A stretch of DNA of 64,000 bases from Bacteriovorax sp037444575 (GTDB lineage Bacteria > Bdellovibrionota > Bacteriovoracia > Bacteriovoracales > Bacteriovoracaceae). Each line of letters begins with the position of its first letter. Within the stretch, counting starts at the first letter, position 1. The stretch is from contig JBBIME010000003.1 in assembly GCA_037444575.1 (NCBI GenBank), positions 124,001-188,000 on the forward strand, given 5' to 3'. The position numbers were made by a program, and so were the translations under genes. The notes beneath the pieces are model-generated. The model ran no database searches. It worked only from the letters and a program-made list of their open reading frames with translations, and had not been told where the DNA came from. Below are positions 1 to 7,994 of the stretch, in pieces.

Positions 1-315
1 ATTCGAAACAATGACGGAGAGATCCTGAGCATCAAAGAGAAAAATAAACTTCTTGTTAAGTTGCAGTGGGCGATAATTAATGAATTTTAGAAAACCTTTA
101 ATCGATTGAGAGTCGACTTTGTATTCGTTCGACTTCTCATCTTTAAATACTTTTAAAATATCTGGGTGATCAGCAAGGGGAGTGAACTCCTTGATGAAAT
201 TATCTACCCATGTCTCTGGATTAATTGTTTGTTCGTCGTAATTTACAATATACAACGACGCCAGAGTTTTCTCTTGGTATTTTTTTAGAAGAATTTTTCC
301 AATTTCATCACTCAT
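1..315 (-). CDS. holB: DNA polymerase III delta-prime-like subunit (N-terminal part only)
   Basis: Reading leftward from an ATG at 315, an open frame of 105 codons runs off the window edge, so only the N-terminal part is present. It contains the stretch LKFINYRPLQLNKKFIFLFD followed by AQDLS, which resembles the clamp-loader region where a short helix is followed by a beta strand and the Walker B-like acidic position (KvviId-A-..m). HolB loads the sliding clamp as part of the DNA polymerase III gamma complex. No Walker A loop is visible, as expected for delta-prime. It overlaps the end of tmk by 8 bases, and a tmk-holB pair is a common bacterial arrangement, which supports the call. The C-terminal part cannot be assessed. 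Confidence 0.6.
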   Translation of the reverse strand, partial: MSDEIGKILLKKYQEKTLASLYIVNYDEQTINPETWVDNFIKEFTPLADHPDILKVFKDEKSNEYKVDSQSIKGFLKFINYRPLQLNKKFIFLFDAQDLSVIVSN

Positions 316-1015
316 CTTCAGCTTGAGTGTTCTCTGCTTTAGAATTTAATAACTGCTCCATCGCATTCATTATGGACTCTGTTACTTGATCGAGTGATCC
401 TTCAGCATTAATTTTTAAAATTCTACTTGGGAAAAGTTCATGCATTAAATCGTAACCTACGACTAATTTTTTGTAGAACTCAATACCTTTGGCCTCAAAA
501 TAATCTTTTGGGGCATTTCTTATCTTTTGTCTTTTTTCAGATGTTTCAGCATCAATGCGTAAATAGAAAGTCAGGTGAGGGACTAAGTTAAGAGGGAAAA
601 TATTGTGAATTTCTAAAACTTCAGCAACCCCTAGACCTCGAGAGTGTCCTTGATAAACAAGAGAGCTATCAATGTAGCGGTCGCAAATGATTATTGTATT
701 AGGAGTAGCGAGCTCCTTCATAATGACTTCATTTAGAAGTTGAGCGCGAGATGAAGCAAAGAGATGAGCTTCTGCAAGTGGAGTGATTTCTGTCTTTGTT
801 TCTAAAATTGCGTGTCTTAGTTTTTCTCCAAAAGGAGTTCCACCTGGTTCACGTAAAAGAAGTACGCGAAAATTTTTTTCTTCAAGATAAGATTTTAAAC
901 GGGTAATTTGAGTTGATTTTCCGGCGCCTTCAATTCCTTCGAAACTCAAAAAGAATGATCCTGGAAAAGCTGGTGCACGAAACGAACTTAAAAGCTCGTG
1001 AGTAATCTCTTTCAT
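308..1015 (-). CDS. tmk: Thymidylate kinase
   Basis: This 235-residue protein phosphorylates dTMP to dTDP in the cytoplasm for dTTP supply. The P-loop FEGIEGAGKST lies at residues 25-35, and the DRY motif with following substrate loop (CDRYIDSSLVYQG) is near residue 110. The REPGGTP motif that binds the dTMP phosphate is also present. The family usually has the P-loop about 10 residues from the start; here about 20 residues precede it, but no later ATG is available and an AGGA ribosome site lies just upstream of the ATG at 1015. It overlaps the next gene (holB-like) by 8 bases, indicating translational coupling. Confidence 0.95.
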   Translation of the reverse strand: MKEITHELLSSFRAPAFPGSFFLSFEGIEGAGKSTQITRLKSYLEEKNFRVLLLREPGGTPFGEKLRHAILETKTEITPLAEAHLFASSRAQLLNEVIMKELATPNTIIICDRYIDSSLVYQGHSRGLGVAEVLEIHNIFPLNLVPHLTFYLRIDAETSEKRQKIRNAPKDYFEAKGIEFYKKLVVGYDLMHELFPSRILKINAEGSLDQVTESIMNAMEQLLNSKAENTQAEDE

Positions 1016-1080
1016 AATTGTCCTGTGATAAAAGTTACTAGAACTTTACCAAAAATTCAGGCAATTGAGCAAGAATTCCC

Positions 1081-2220
1081 TTAGTTTGAAACTTCTTGAT
1101 TAAACAGAGGTTCACTCTCAGGAGCAGGCCCTGGTTCCCCGCCATTATTGAAGTTTTCTCTTGAAATTTGGCTCCGAACTGGATCTAGCTCCATTGGAGT
1201 CGCGTTATCATAGTAATAATTAGCATCTTCTGCCGAAACTTCGTTTGTACTTTCTTGAAATTTAGTGGTTTCCATAAACGATTTTCTTGGAACCGGTCTC
1301 ACTGGGTTCATTTGCCTAGTTTCAAATTTTCCCATGCGTCTTTGGTCATTAATTTGATTGTTATGGGATGGCATTGGCAGGCCATTTCCCGGAACTGTTG
1401 TATCAACAGGAGTGAGCATTTCCGCTTGTTCTCCCACTGTCGTTTTATCTGCAAATGGAGCACTCAAGTGCGATTTGATATTGATTAACGTGTAGATTAT
1501 TCCAACGATTGATCCAACAAGAAGCCACTTATAAATACTGGATGAACTACCTTGTTTGGTCATTTCCTGTTGATTGACGGCCACTTTTTCTCTTTCAATT
1601 GTCTTGCCGCGTTTTACGTTTCCTAAATAGGCGAGGGAAGACATTGCATCAGTTGTTTCATTGATTGAATCAACAACTTCGCTTGGTTTTTGCAGTAATT
1701 CAGATGAAGGCATTCCCGGAAGTTGATCGCTTTCTTTTAAAGTTCTTCGTTCAAAACCATCTACTTGATAGAGTTTTATCCAAGTGTGACCAGCGTTGTA
1801 AGACACTGTGTCTGTCATTAGAATTTCTTTGTTTTCGACCATCTCAAAAAGTTCACTTTTTTCATAAGGTCCCATTTTTTGGCCCTTATGAAGGATGTAA
1901 TACTCTTGCTCGTTTTCAGAGGATTCTTTTAAACTATCGGCAGAAACCAGTTGAGGTTTTCTTCTTTGAAAGTATGGGTGCTCAAAAATGTTTTTCCAGT
2001 CACTGCTATCGATATTTTTTACATAATAATTTTTTGCTTCTTCTTCATGCTCAAACACATAAGCTTTCAAATCATAAAGTGAAATGAATCCAAGAGATTC
2101 CACTTCATCCTTAATTTCAAAGATGTGTTCTCGCAATTCAACGCGAGTTTTGATTTCTTCTTCTGTGAAGATGATGTCTTTTAAATACGTTTCAAGAACA
2201 GCTAAATTATGTTGTGCCAT
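1081..2220 (-). CDS. GYF-domain membrane protein of unknown function
   Basis: This 379-residue protein has a GYF_2-type domain at about residues 107-160, recognisable from YYILHKGQKMGPY followed by an alternating hydrophobic pattern and a conserved Trp (TWIKLYQVDGFE). GYF_2 domains are usually protein-interaction or membrane-associated modules. A single hydrophobic segment (WLLVGSIVGIIYTLINI) near residues 230-247 probably anchors it, leaving a Pro/Asn/Gln-rich low-complexity tail outside the domain. The N-terminal 100 residues are predicted helical and acidic. The start at 2220 has a GAAGGG ribosome site upstream. It is separated from tmk by 65 bases and may be cotranscribed. No specific function can be assigned. 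Confidence 0.75.
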   Translation of the reverse strand: MAQHNLAVLETYLKDIIFTEEEIKTRVELREHIFEIKDEVESLGFISLYDLKAYVFEHEEEAKNYYVKNIDSSDWKNIFEHPYFQRRKPQLVSADSLKESSENEQEYYILHKGQKMGPYEKSELFEMVENKEILMTDTVSYNAGHTWIKLYQVDGFERRTLKESDQLPGMPSSELLQKPSEVVDSINETTDAMSSLAYLGNVKRGKTIEREKVAVNQQEMTKQGSSSSIYKWLLVGSIVGIIYTLINIKSHLSAPFADKTTVGEQAEMLTPVDTTVPGNGLPMPSHNNQINDQRRMGKFETRQMNPVRPVPRKSFMETTKFQESTNEVSAEDANYYYDNATPMELDPVRSQISRENFNNGGEPGPAPESEPLFNQEVSN

Positions 2221-2283
2221 TTGGGTACCCTTCCAGAGGGCTTATCGGCACAAATTTTTAAGAATAAATAGGAATCTGATAAG

Positions 2284-2310
2284 AAAAGGTCGGCACTAAG
2301 TCCGACCTTT
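2284..2310 (-). terminator. Rho-independent terminator
   Basis: A 9-bp perfect inverted repeat (AAAGGTCGG and CCGACCTTT) with an 8-base loop is followed on the minus strand by a T-rich run. It lies just after the stop of the outer-membrane protein gene ending at 2322 and before the GYF gene, so it separates these two minus-strand genes. Confidence 0.8.
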
Positions 2311-2321
2311 CTCATTAAGTA

Positions 2322-3473
2322 TTAAAGAGAAGCGTCTAAGTAGATTGTTGCCTCTGGAAATCCAGCTTTTTTAGCAAAGAAAGCTCTGTTGTCGCTTGAG
2401 TGGAAGATCTCATTTCCAACTTCAGCAGTAAGAGTAAGCTTTGACGTAAAAGCATATGCAATACCAGCATAGTGCTCAATATAGTCAGCATTTAAATGCT
2501 TTGTTGGGTCTGTTGGCTGGTCAAAACCACTAGTGTGATAGTACTTAAATTGATAATAGGTACTGATCTTATCGTTCCATTGATAATTGAAAAAGGCCAA
2601 GTTCATCTCATGTGTCCAGTACGGTGTGTTCTGTCTACCGCTATATTTTGGAGTGTTCATAACGATATCATCGTTAAACATATAAGATAGTTTATCTGTC
2701 AGTTGAAGATTGATTGTTGGAATAAACTCAAAGCCATGCTTAAAGGTTGTAGCAGTAGATTTTTTTACATCATTATAGAGATATTGAGCAAATAAAGAAG
2801 CACTATGCTTCCCATATGTCTTTGTAAGAGTCGCAAAGATACGATCATTTCCAAGTGGAAGTCCTGCAACTCCAGCATTAAAAACTCTGCGTCCAATACC
2901 AGCGTCTAATTTAACCACGTGCTCTTTTTCATTTAAAATATCTTTGCGTGTAATTGTAAAAAGTGCGCGGTAAAAAGTATTTGGGAATGCTGGACCTGTA
3001 ACATCCGGCTGATCAGAGTATTTGAATTCTGCTGTCGAGAGAATTTGCCATTTTTTTGTTGGGTTATAGATTAATGTTGGGTTATGCATAACCGTAAAAT
3101 CTTTTAGCTTATGATCTTCTACGTTAGCACTCTCAACATCTCTTCTAGCGAAATGGTATTCACCATGATAAGTCGCTGAAAGATGCTCTCTCATATACTT
3201 TACAACTTTTTTCATTGTTGAAAGCTCAGGATCTTTTTTTACTTCTTCTTTTTTTACTTCTACAACCGGGGCCGCTGCTGGAGCTGCTGGAGCTGTTGTC
3301 GTTGTTGCTGTTGCTGCAACTTCTTCAGTTTTTAGTGCTTTCTTCTTTCCTTTCTTTTTTGTTGTTGTTGCTGACTTAGTGTCAGAGGCAACTGGAGTAG
3401 TTGTGCTTTGAGCATAAACTTGAGCGGATAATAAAAGCGCACTCATCATAAGAATTAGAATCTTTGCGTACAT
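2322..3473 (-). CDS. Predicted outer-membrane beta-barrel protein
   Basis: The protein starts at the ATG at 3473, which has AAAGGGAG immediately upstream; a TTG 24 bases earlier lacks a ribosome site. From this start it has a clear signal peptide (MYAKILILMMSALLLSAQVYA). A Thr/Ala/Lys/Pro-rich linker follows (about residues 22-75, with a KKGKKK patch and alternating Ala/Pro), then a C-terminal region of about 300 residues with alternating polar and aromatic residues and frequent YxFxY patterns typical of outer-membrane beta strands. No family is recognised. The linker may span the periplasm or contact peptidoglycan. It is followed by its own terminator, so it is probably monocistronic. Confidence 0.7.
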   Translation of the reverse strand: MYAKILILMMSALLLSAQVYAQSTTTPVASDTKSATTTKKKGKKKALKTEEVAATATTTTAPAAPAAAPVVEVKKEEVKKDPELSTMKKVVKYMREHLSATYHGEYHFARRDVESANVEDHKLKDFTVMHNPTLIYNPTKKWQILSTAEFKYSDQPDVTGPAFPNTFYRALFTITRKDILNEKEHVVKLDAGIGRRVFNAGVAGLPLGNDRIFATLTKTYGKHSASLFAQYLYNDVKKSTATTFKHGFEFIPTINLQLTDKLSYMFNDDIVMNTPKYSGRQNTPYWTHEMNLAFFNYQWNDKISTYYQFKYYHTSGFDQPTDPTKHLNADYIEHYAGIAYAFTSKLTLTAEVGNEIFHSSDNRAFFAKKAGFPEATIYLDASL

Positions 3474-3672
3474 TGAAATAGCTCCCTTTTTGGCCAATTG
3501 AAGGATTTATTCTGATGTGTTTTGCTCAAGAATACAACGACGTTTTAAATAGTTGGGCCTAAAAAAGACAATTGTAAGAAATAGTAAGAAGTCATCATTT
3601 ATCTCTGAAGCAAAAATATTTTTTAAAGTGCTTAAGTGACAAGCTGACACTTGTCTGAGATTCTAGATAATT

Positions 3673-4974
3673 ATGTCGCGATTTTTTTTTATTTCACTTT
3701 TGTTTGTGGCCACACTTTTACGCGGACCTGTGTCAGTTCTATTGATTATTTTAAAAAATTTTAATTCCTCACTTCGAGAAAGATTTGAGTTTGAACGAAA
3801 AAATTTTTTAGAAGATGAATGCCGTTCTTTTAAAAAGGACGGTTTGGTCGCAGATTACTGTTTTGAAGTATCTTCAGAAGGTGAACTAGAGCAAGTAAGG
3901 CCATTGATCGAAACCTTTTTAAAACAGAACAAACGAATTGAAATTCTCTTTGCTTCTCCTTCTGTTGAATCAAAATGCCTAAAGTTTGCCCGTGAGAATA
4001 TTAAAAACTTAAGAGTTTTAAGGCTCCCAATTGTCACGCATTTTTTCCTTTTTCAAGCACCACGAAAATGGATGAGTTCGTCTAAACTGATTTTCTGTCG
4101 ATATGATTTTTTTCCAGAGCTTCTTATTCTTAAATTTTTAGGAGTTAAATTTATTCTTCTCTCCGCTGCCAGCAAGAAACCATCTTGGTTTAAATCAGAA
4201 GTCTATAAATGTTTTGATGTCATAGTTGCAGCTAATAAAACTGAGCAGCGCTATTTTAAAGAACATTTAAAAATAAATAAAATTTTTGATTTTGATTTTA
4301 GAATTCCAAGGATTTTTGACAGAGTGACAAATGCCGAGAAAACACTTGATAGAGTTAGTGAACTAAAACCCTATTTAACTTTTTTAGAATCGAAATCACC
4401 AGAGTCTAAACTTATTTTGGGAAGTGCTTGGGTCAGTGATCTAGTGATTTTTCAAAATCCAAAGTGGAAAGAGGTCATAAGATCAGGCCAAATTCATTTA
4501 CTTGTTGTTCCCCATGATCTTTCAGTCTCATCTATTGTTGAAATGAAAAATGAGCTAAAAGAAATTTTTGATGATATTCCTCTCTATGAAATTTCAAAAA
4601 CTAAAATGGAATTTGATAGCAATAGGTCTGGCATAGTCGTTTTAAATATGAGTGGCGTTCTTTGTGAGCTCTATACAAAATTTAAATCCGCCTATGTAGG
4701 AGGAGGATTCGCTCGATCAATTCACTCTGTTTTAGAGCCATACTTGAGCGGGAACAGAGTCTTTTGCGGGCCTAAAATTCATCGCTCAACAGAATTTGAT
4801 AATATTAGCGAATTAACTCCAGGTGAAATTCATCTTCTCAATAATCCAGAATCCTTTTATAATTTATTTATTGAAAATGCTTCTTCGATGCCTGATCAAT
4901 CTGTACGAAATGATTTAAAGACAAGTGCGCTTTCAAAAATGGAGACGATTATTAAAGAGATTGAATCATGTTGA
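3673..4974 (+). CDS. waaA: Kdo transferase-like glycosyltransferase (WaaA/KdtA family)
   Basis: This 433-residue protein has an N-terminal membrane anchor (about residues 4-26) followed by a two-domain GT-B-like glycosyltransferase. The C-terminal part contains the WaaA pattern in which a conserved Gly/Leu before a Tyr precedes a VGGG strand and an LEP nucleotide-sugar motif (GVLCELY, then YVGGGFARSIHSVLEP and FCGPKIHR). WaaA adds Kdo from CMP-Kdo to lipid A precursor at the inner membrane. The usual GGHNxLEP is altered to RSIHSVLEP, so the sequence is divergent and the exact sugar donor is uncertain. It overlaps the next gene by 7 bases, suggesting an operon. The symbol is by family resemblance. 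Confidence 0.7.
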   Translation: MSRFFFISLLFVATLLRGPVSVLLIILKNFNSSLRERFEFERKNFLEDECRSFKKDGLVADYCFEVSSEGELEQVRPLIETFLKQNKRIEILFASPSVESKCLKFARENIKNLRVLRLPIVTHFFLFQAPRKWMSSSKLIFCRYDFFPELLILKFLGVKFILLSAASKKPSWFKSEVYKCFDVIVAANKTEQRYFKEHLKINKIFDFDFRIPRIFDRVTNAEKTLDRVSELKPYLTFLESKSPESKLILGSAWVSDLVIFQNPKWKEVIRSGQIHLLVVPHDLSVSSIVEMKNELKEIFDDIPLYEISKTKMEFDSNRSGIVVLNMSGVLCELYTKFKSAYVGGGFARSIHSVLEPYLSGNRVFCGPKIHRSTEFDNISELTPGEIHLLNNPESFYNLFIENASSMPDQSVRNDLKTSALSKMETIIKEIESC

Positions 4975-6359
4975 ATAAAAATATTGATTACGCATTGGTT
5001 GGTCACAACTTCATTACTTTTCTTCTTTCTATCGGTTTATTAAATCGCGGAAAAAAAGTATTAGTGCTCGATGATGACCGCTTTAATTATGGTGATTTCT
5101 TCACCAATTCACTGACGTTGTTAGATGTTGAATTCTTGCGTTCGTGGGGGGAGTTAGGCGATCTTGCTCCTTTAAAAAATATTGATGACTATCTCTCACC
5201 AGAATCGGTTTACTTCTATGTCGGGAAAAAACAAATTGTTTTAGGGGATACACCATTTCGAAATTACCGTGAGCTCTGTCGCAAATTCCCACATTTATTT
5301 TTAAATGAGAAGAGTGGATCTCTTGCTTTAGAAAATGAACTACTGGACTTTAATAATAGCTATAGCGATTTTTGCAAAAAAGTAACAAAGTCCATTTTTC
5401 AAGAAAAGAAATCGCATAAAGTTTCAAAACTTTTTGAGACCGGAATCCCAAGTGATCTTCTTTTTCATTTTCATTATTTCTTCAGTCATTTTTCTAAAAA
5501 AACAGAAATGACGGAGAGTGAGCGAGGAGAATTCAATTCCCTTCTGTTTATGACCCGTGGTTTTTTTCAGAGCAGACTGGCCACAACAGGCAGTCGATCA
5601 GAGATCTTGCACCTCTTTTTTTCACTGATCTCTCCTTACTATAAACTCGATCATGAAAGGCTTATCCATGATCTTCTTGAAGTTCATAAAAATGCTGGTG
5701 GAGAGTTTAAAAAATTAAATCTTTCTGATCTGAAGTTTCAAAGAGGACTCGTTAAGAGTATTGAGTTGGAAAGTTTTGAAGGATTAATCAAACCTAAAAA
5801 AATGGCCTTTATCGGCGGATATCCGGTTGGTCTGCCAATTAAGCTTAAGACATCCAGTGCTTCTTATAATTGCCTAAGTGTGCATCTGAATTTTTCCTCT
5901 TCATTGCCTGCGCTACTAAAAGATAAAAAACTTCTTTTTTCTTCTCCTATGAAAATTGGAACGAATCGTCCTTTCTGGGAAGCAAATTTTAAAGAAAATA
6001 GCGTCGTTTTTAATGTTGTGATGGCCAAGAGTGAGGGAATCAAAATCGATTTTATCAAGGAGAGTGCAATTTCTCTTTTAAAAGACGATCTTCTTTATCT
6101 GTTCCCTGAATATGACTTCGATATTGCATCACTCGATATGAAGTTTACCTTAGACGTTTTTATTCAAGATAGAGACTATAACTCTTACAAGAGACTTGAT
6201 GCAGGATTTGGAGCTACGCTAGTTGATGTTCTAGAAGATTCGGCACCTCTCATTTTCAGAAGACTTAAAAATGTTCTCTATTTTGGTCCTTATAATGAAG
6301 ATGCTCTAGGTACATTTTCATCCTTAATAGAGATAAAGAAATGGAGAGAGACTCTTTGA
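4968..6359 (+). CDS. Rossmann-fold protein, possible FAD/NAD-dependent oxidoreductase
   Basis: The N terminus (DYALVGHNFITFLLSIGLLN, then GKKVLVLDDDR) resembles the first beta-alpha-beta unit of FAD or NAD(P)-binding oxidoreductases, but the GxGxxG loop is reduced to GHNFITF. A VLVLDDD strand ends in the acidic position that would bind a ribose. A second possible nucleotide-binding strand is near residue 270 (KKMAFIGGYPVG). The rest is not recognised. The gene overlaps the WaaA-like gene by 7 bases and the prepilin gene by 19, so the three are probably transcribed together. A role in envelope or glycan processing is suggested only by the neighbour. Confidence 0.5.
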   Translation: MLNKNIDYALVGHNFITFLLSIGLLNRGKKVLVLDDDRFNYGDFFTNSLTLLDVEFLRSWGELGDLAPLKNIDDYLSPESVYFYVGKKQIVLGDTPFRNYRELCRKFPHLFLNEKSGSLALENELLDFNNSYSDFCKKVTKSIFQEKKSHKVSKLFETGIPSDLLFHFHYFFSHFSKKTEMTESERGEFNSLLFMTRGFFQSRLATTGSRSEILHLFFSLISPYYKLDHERLIHDLLEVHKNAGGEFKKLNLSDLKFQRGLVKSIELESFEGLIKPKKMAFIGGYPVGLPIKLKTSSASYNCLSVHLNFSSSLPALLKDKKLLFSSPMKIGTNRPFWEANFKENSVVFNVVMAKSEGIKIDFIKESAISLLKDDLLYLFPEYDFDIASLDMKFTLDVFIQDRDYNSYKRLDAGFGATLVDVLEDSAPLIFRRLKNVLYFGPYNEDALGTFSSLIEIKKWRETL

Positions 6360-6595
6360 GAGATGGTTTAAAAAACGATAACGGACAGACAGTCGTTGAG
6401 TACCTCCTCATGTTGGTGGTGATGGCGACCATCGCTTCTTCGCTTTTGATAAAGATAAAATCCAAGTACTTAGGGGACCCCACTAAGTGTGATAAGCCCG
6501 CGAATGCTAAGACCCTATTATGTAAAATCAATAGGTTAATCGAAAATCGTTCGGCAACTGAAAAAAAGTTTCAAACCTTCCCGTTTAAAAAATAG
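6341..6595 (+). CDS. Flp-type prepilin-like small protein
   Basis: This 84-residue protein has a short charged leader followed by GQTVVEYLLMLVVMATIASS. This fits the Flp/Tad prepilin processing site G|XXXXEY (G-Q-T-V-V-E-Y) followed by a hydrophobic helix, so a leader peptidase would cut after the Gly near residue 15. The C-terminal portion is Lys-rich and includes two Cys. It overlaps the upstream reading frame by 19 bases and has no ribosome site of its own that is obvious, implying coupled translation. Related proteins form Flp pili or act as pseudopilins. No tad machinery genes are in the window. Confidence 0.7.
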   Translation: MERDSLRDGLKNDNGQTVVEYLLMLVVMATIASSLLIKIKSKYLGDPTKCDKPANAKTLLCKINRLIENRSATEKKFQTFPFKK

Positions 6596-6740
6596 TCAGT
6601 TCTGTAAAATCTACACGCCACGTCGAATTCTAATGTGAATTATTTTGATCCTGCTAAACTCGGGGGGATATCGCAAACAGTGTTTAATGATTAAAGCCTG
6701 TGTTTAGCAAATGCATGCTTATTTCCTTAGAGGAGTATTT

Positions 6741-7814
6741 ATGAAATTTACAGCTGAGAATAGAAGATTGACATTTATGAGCTTATTTTTAGCGACAGCA
6801 CTTGCCGCTGGAATTCATGCTCCAACACTACACGCGCAAGATGAATTGCTTGATAGCGCAGATGACGCTCTTCAAATGGATGACATTAACCTTGAAGGAA
6901 AACTTTCTCCATCTGAAAGACTTCGTCAAAGAAGAGAAAAACTAGAAGAAAGAAACAAATTAATGGTTGAAAAGAAGATCGAAGATATTCGTGTAAAACA
7001 AGAGATTGCTTTAACAAATAAACTTCAAGATGCTTTTGGAAAGAGCTTGAACAATCTTAATGAAGATAAAGTTCAAGTTGCTCAAGCAGCTCCAGTTGCA
7101 CCTCAACCAGTTGTTGCACCAGCACCAGTTGTTGAAACAAAGATCGTTGAAGTTGAAAGACCACTTCTTAAAGAAGAAAAAAAATCAAAAGTAATCCCAT
7201 ATCTTGGAGCTTCTTCAATTAAGGGCGACAAAATTGATTTCGAATCAAAACTAAACATTGGTGCCGGTCTTGAAACGCTTATTCTTTCTCAGGTAAGCGT
7301 AGGTATTGGTGTTGGATATTCAACTCTGGATATTACAGATACAGCTAACCAATTCGGTGGAATCAATTACGGGCCGACTTATAACAATAGTTTTATCGGC
7401 GGAAGAAAGATGTCTTATGACAAGCTAACAGTTGAGGCAAATGGGAAATTCTTTTTGACTGAAGAATCAAAAATAAAACCATTCGTTGGAACAGCTTTAA
7501 GCTACAACCGTTCAAATCTTAAGTATGAAGATGGCGGAAATGGTTATGCTTTTAATGGAGTTAACTACGGTAATGAAGGATTTTCTTCTACATCAATGGC
7601 CGCAGCTGCGAAGTTAGGTGCTGAAGTAGACTTTTCTGAAACTGTGGGACTAAACATTGATCTTTCTTATACAAAGACACTTAGTTCAGGGATTTCAAGT
7701 AATGCAGTTGCAAGTTCTGCTAACCCGGATCAAGTGAGACTACAGAACATTACTAAGTCGATTGAAAATTCGGACATTACTGCGATTGCTGCTGGACTTG
7801 TAGTTAAATTCTAA
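6741..7814 (+). CDS. Predicted outer-membrane beta-barrel protein (OmpA-like porin type)
   Basis: The start is the ATG at 6741, which has AGAGGAG 6 bases upstream; an in-frame ATG at 6711 lacks this. The 357-residue protein has a signal peptide ending in the region HAPTLHAQ, then a charged helical segment (about residues 50-110, rich in Arg/Glu/Lys, probably coiled coil) and a Pro/Val/Ala-rich linker. A barrel-like domain of about 190 residues follows, with Gly-rich strands such as SVGIGVGYSTL and a C-terminal strand ending in Phe, as in outer-membrane proteins recognised by BamA. The layout resembles small OmpA-type or OmpW-type barrels with a periplasmic helix. It is followed by its own terminator. 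Confidence 0.7.
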   Translation: MKFTAENRRLTFMSLFLATALAAGIHAPTLHAQDELLDSADDALQMDDINLEGKLSPSERLRQRREKLEERNKLMVEKKIEDIRVKQEIALTNKLQDAFGKSLNNLNEDKVQVAQAAPVAPQPVVAPAPVVETKIVEVERPLLKEEKKSKVIPYLGASSIKGDKIDFESKLNIGAGLETLILSQVSVGIGVGYSTLDITDTANQFGGINYGPTYNNSFIGGRKMSYDKLTVEANGKFFLTEESKIKPFVGTALSYNRSNLKYEDGGNGYAFNGVNYGNEGFSSTSMAAAAKLGAEVDFSETVGLNIDLSYTKTLSSGISSNAVASSANPDQVRLQNITKSIENSDITAIAAGLVVKF

Positions 7815-7840
7815 TTCTTTCTTAACAAGAATCTAACATA

Positions 7841-7870
7841 ACGGGCATCCATAGAGATGCCCGTTTTTTT
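7841..7870 (+). terminator. Rho-independent terminator
   Basis: A 9-bp inverted repeat (ACGGGCATC and GATGCCCGT) with a short loop is followed by seven T residues. It lies 27 bases after the stop of the outer-membrane protein gene and ends that transcription unit. Confidence 0.9.
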
Positions 7871-7994
7871 TAGTTGCCTATTAAAATTTAAAAACAGACC
7901 AAAATCATATCATTACCTTCTTTCTAAAATGCCAGACTTCCCTTAGAATTTAATCATATTTCAATTTATCCCCTAAATTTCATGGAGAGAAGTT

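Noticed and set aside
1665..2087. A 140-codon plus-strand frame opposite the GYF-domain gene.
   Set aside because: It is the antisense shadow of a better supported gene and shows no domain or ribosome site.
6655..6735. Possible riboswitch-like leader (GGGGGATATCGCAAACAG) upstream of the outer-membrane protein gene.
   Set aside because: It has a CGCAAA stretch as in cyclic-dinucleotide riboswitches, but the expected paired elements could not be built, so no call is made.
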